64,000 bases of DNA from Paraburkholderia fungorum (lineage in GTDB: Bacteria > Pseudomonadota > Gammaproteobacteria > Burkholderiales > Burkholderiaceae), in assembly GCF_902833645.1 (NCBI RefSeq), contig NZ_CADFGE010000005.1:401434-465433 (forward strand). Reading direction: 5' to 3'. The notes beneath the pieces were generated by a model. The model had not been told where the DNA came from. It was given only the letters and a program-made list of their open reading frames with translations, and did not search any database. The position numbers and the translations under genes were made by a program. How positions within the stretch are numbered: the stretch's first letter is position 1; every line of letters starts with the position of its first letter. Positions 62,523-64,000 of the stretch are shown piece by piece.

Positions 62523-62927
62523 GCTCCTCTGGCGCTTCTTGTCGGGGGGCGGCTGACGGCGTAGCGGGTCTGTGCGGCTTACCCGGAGCCGCACAGGCTT
62601 GATTTTTGAAAGGGCGGGGAATCGCGGCCTGGCGCGGATCAATGGCGCTATACGGGTGAACCCCTCCCGCAGTTTTTGTTCCCGCCTCTGCCAGTGTGTT
62701 TTAATCACGCCTGCGGTGTTTTCAGACTGGTCCTATCCGGACGCTCGATTCCCGAGCGGTTTTAGCCTCCAGCACTGCTGTGCCTCGTCGCGAGCGAGGC
62801 GTCCATCTTCGAAAGTCGTGCCGCGCGAGACCCATTTACGCGTGCACATGCCACTTCGCCCGTGGGTGACCGTCAGGTTGCAGCGGCTGGGGTGATTGTC
62901 ATCCAGCATCCACCGGGCAGTTGCCTC
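62523..62927. other. Interval before the acyltransferase
   Basis: About 400 bp with no supported gene. A promoter for the acyltransferase must be here but no clear elements were found. Confidence 0.35.
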
Positions 62928-63806
62928 TTGAAAAGTCGAATACTCATCTGTCTGATGACAGGTCTGCTGCGCGCGTTCGCTCTGCTGCCGTACGGCGTCG
63001 TTGCGCGTATCGGAACGGGCATTGGTGCGTTGCTGTACCGGATCCCGAGCGCGCGCCGGCGCGTCGTGCATACCAATCTCAGGCTATGTTTTCCCGACAT
63101 GAGCGACGAAGCGCGCGAACGCCTCGCGCGGGCGCATTTCTGTCATGTCATCCGCAGTTATGTCGAGCGCGGCCCGCAATGGTTCGGCAATGCGCAGTCG
63201 CTGGCGCGTCTTGTCGAAGTGGAGAGCGCGATCGATCTCACTGACATGCAGGGCAAGCCGACGATTTTTGTCGGTTTCCATTTTGTCGGGATCGAGGCCG
63301 GTTGCATGATGTATTCGACGCGGCATCCGGTTGCGTCGCTGTATACGCCAATGTCGAATCTCCTGCTCGACGCGATGGCCAAGCGGCAGCGCGGGCGTTT
63401 TGGCACGGAGATGATTCCGCGCAGCGATAGTGTGCGGCGTGCCCTGCGCGTGTTGCGGGAGGGCAAGCCCGTTATGCTGGCTGCCGATATGGATTTTGGG
63501 CTGCGGGATTCGGTGTTTGTGCCGTTTTTTGGTGTGCCGGCTTGTACGCTCACGTCCGTTTCGCGGATGGCGCGGGCCGGGAATGCGAGGGTGGTGCCGT
63601 TTGTTACTGAAGTCTTGCCCGGCTATCGCGGGTATAAGCTGACTATCTTCGACGCGCTAAGTGACTTTCCTTCGGATGATGTTTCGGTTGATGCACGGCG
63701 GATTACTGAGTTTCTTGAGACGCAGGTGCGTCGGATTCCTGATCAGTATTATTGGGTGCATAAGCGGTTTAAGAATCGGCCTGTTGGGGAGGCAGGGGTT
63801 TATTAG
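62928..63806 (+). CDS. Lipid A acyltransferase (LpxL/HtrB family)
   Basis: About 292 residues transferring an acyl chain to lipid A or its precursor at the inner membrane. The N-terminal membrane helix (LLRAFALLPYGVVARIGTGIGALLYRIP) and the HX4E catalytic motif in GFHFVGIEAG (residues H-F-V-G-I-E) are present, with NLRLCFPDMS near residue 45. I set the start at TTG 62928 because the expected helix begins there; ATG 62955 and GTG 62862 are alternatives. Of the last 48 sense codons only one ends in C, as in potI, and the gene again abuts a copy of the repeat. Confidence 0.83.
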   Translation: MKSRILICLMTGLLRAFALLPYGVVARIGTGIGALLYRIPSARRRVVHTNLRLCFPDMSDEARERLARAHFCHVIRSYVERGPQWFGNAQSLARLVEVESAIDLTDMQGKPTIFVGFHFVGIEAGCMMYSTRHPVASLYTPMSNLLLDAMAKRQRGRFGTEMIPRSDSVRRALRVLREGKPVMLAADMDFGLRDSVFVPFFGVPACTLTSVSRMARAGNARVVPFVTEVLPGYRGYKLTIFDALSDFPSDDVSVDARRITEFLETQVRRIPDQYYWVHKRFKNRPVGEAGVY

Positions 63807-63837
63807 CGCGGGGCGCTGGGTTGTTGGTTTTTTTGGT

Positions 63838-63913
63838 CTTTTGGCCTTTCCTTGTTTTGTTAGTGGTCTATTAGCGTTGCCCCTGTGCGGGGCGGCACCT
63901 ACTTTTCTTTGCC
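63838..63913 (+). repeat. Repeat family, copy C, truncated
   Basis: 76 bp nearly identical to the start of the family unit (one difference from copy B's reverse complement). It ends inside the central palindrome, at TTTGCC, where copies A and B continue with GGCCGC. Confidence 0.9.
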
Positions 63914-64000
63914 TGCGGTGTGTGTCAAGGTAGTTGTCGCCTGAACCGTTACGCTGCCTGCTTGTATCTGTGAGCCGATGCCAGGGTGCGCTCCGGATTC
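63914..64000. other. Sequence beyond the truncated repeat
   Basis: The 87 bases after the truncated repeat (TGCGGTGTGTGTCAAGG onward) do not resemble the rest of the repeat family and have no recognisable gene. They may belong to an inserted element whose body lies outside the window, or to ordinary flanking DNA. Confidence 0.4.

Noticed and set aside
60048..62708. An 886-codon open frame on the minus strand, fully antisense to PBP1A
   Set aside because: It is a by-product of the high-GC codon pattern of PBP1A, which depletes stops on the antisense strand. The translation is Arg/His-rich with no domain pattern, and PBP1A motifs are clear in the sense frame.
62862..62927. Upstream GTG start for the acyltransferase
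   Set aside because: It would add 22 residues ahead of the N-terminal membrane helix without family support.

Overview
The window looks like a chromosomal segment of a Burkholderia/Paraburkholderia-type betaproteobacterium. Coding sequence is GC-rich and dense. It carries many LysR regulators, an OmpC-type porin, a PuuD-type urate oxidase (membrane protein with a C-terminal cytochrome c), a dodecin, polyamine and nucleoside ABC transporters and a bifunctional class A PBP. The genus is inferred from this content. No rRNA, tRNA, CRISPR array, transposase gene or phage gene was recognised.

Region by region. (1) 1-4461: a + strand catabolic operon with the 3' end of an FAD monooxygenase, a TrzN/AtzB-type amidohydrolase, an HSL-type alpha/beta hydrolase, a fumarylacetoacetate-hydrolase-fold protein and an extradiol-type VOC dioxygenase. 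It looks like degradation of a nitrogen-bearing aromatic compound. (2) 4877-10129: a LysR gene divergent from a very diverged adenine-deaminase-family amidohydrolase, then a YczE/YitT-like membrane protein and a porin. (3) 10290-13334: two LysR genes around an NmrA-like NAD(P)-binding protein. (4) 13466-17317: an acyl-CoA operon (histidine phosphatase, APH-fold kinase, SDR, acyl-CoA dehydrogenase), followed by the wreck of an acyl-CoA synthetase and an orphan consensus SOS box ahead of a 2'-5' RNA ligase gene. (5) 18853-20786: DUF1992 protein, tadA, ldcA. (6) 21102-38230: a purine-catabolism supercluster with a GntR regulator and palindromic operators, NCS1 permease, racemase, puuE-uraD-alc-allA, uraH and puuD, an 8-oxoguanine/guanine-deaminase-like enzyme, a LysR gene and a BMP-family nucleoside ABC importer. 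Together these would take imported purines through urate, 5-hydroxyisourate, OHCU, allantoin and allantoate to ureidoglycolate, urea and glyoxylate. Xanthine dehydrogenase and urease are not in the window. (7) 38463-45616: dodecin, a beta-hydroxyacid dehydrogenase, an ABC-F ATPase, a nitronate-monooxygenase-like enzyme, an OmpW-like porin, a DUF1289 protein and outer-membrane phospholipase A. (8) 46406-50509: a potFGHI-type polyamine importer. (9) 50552-51187: two inverted copies of a ~188 bp repeat; a truncated third copy lies at 63838-63913. (10) 51278-63806: a soluble chemoreceptor, a Baeyer-Villiger monooxygenase/hydrolase pair with a divergent TetR gene, a PspA gene downstream of repeats and next to a TPR/transmembrane/Gly-rich protein gene, a ribbon-helix-helix-like protein, PBP1A and a lipid A acyltransferase.

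The least expected observations are these. Codons ending in C almost disappear (1 of 39 and 1 of 48) at the 3' ends of genes that abut the repeat family, and a weaker version is seen on the opposite strand. A consensus LexA box overlaps a promoter-like sequence in a gene graveyard. The adenine-deaminase-like enzyme has most family motifs rewritten. A PspA gene is paired with an unfamiliar membrane-anchored, glycine-rich protein.
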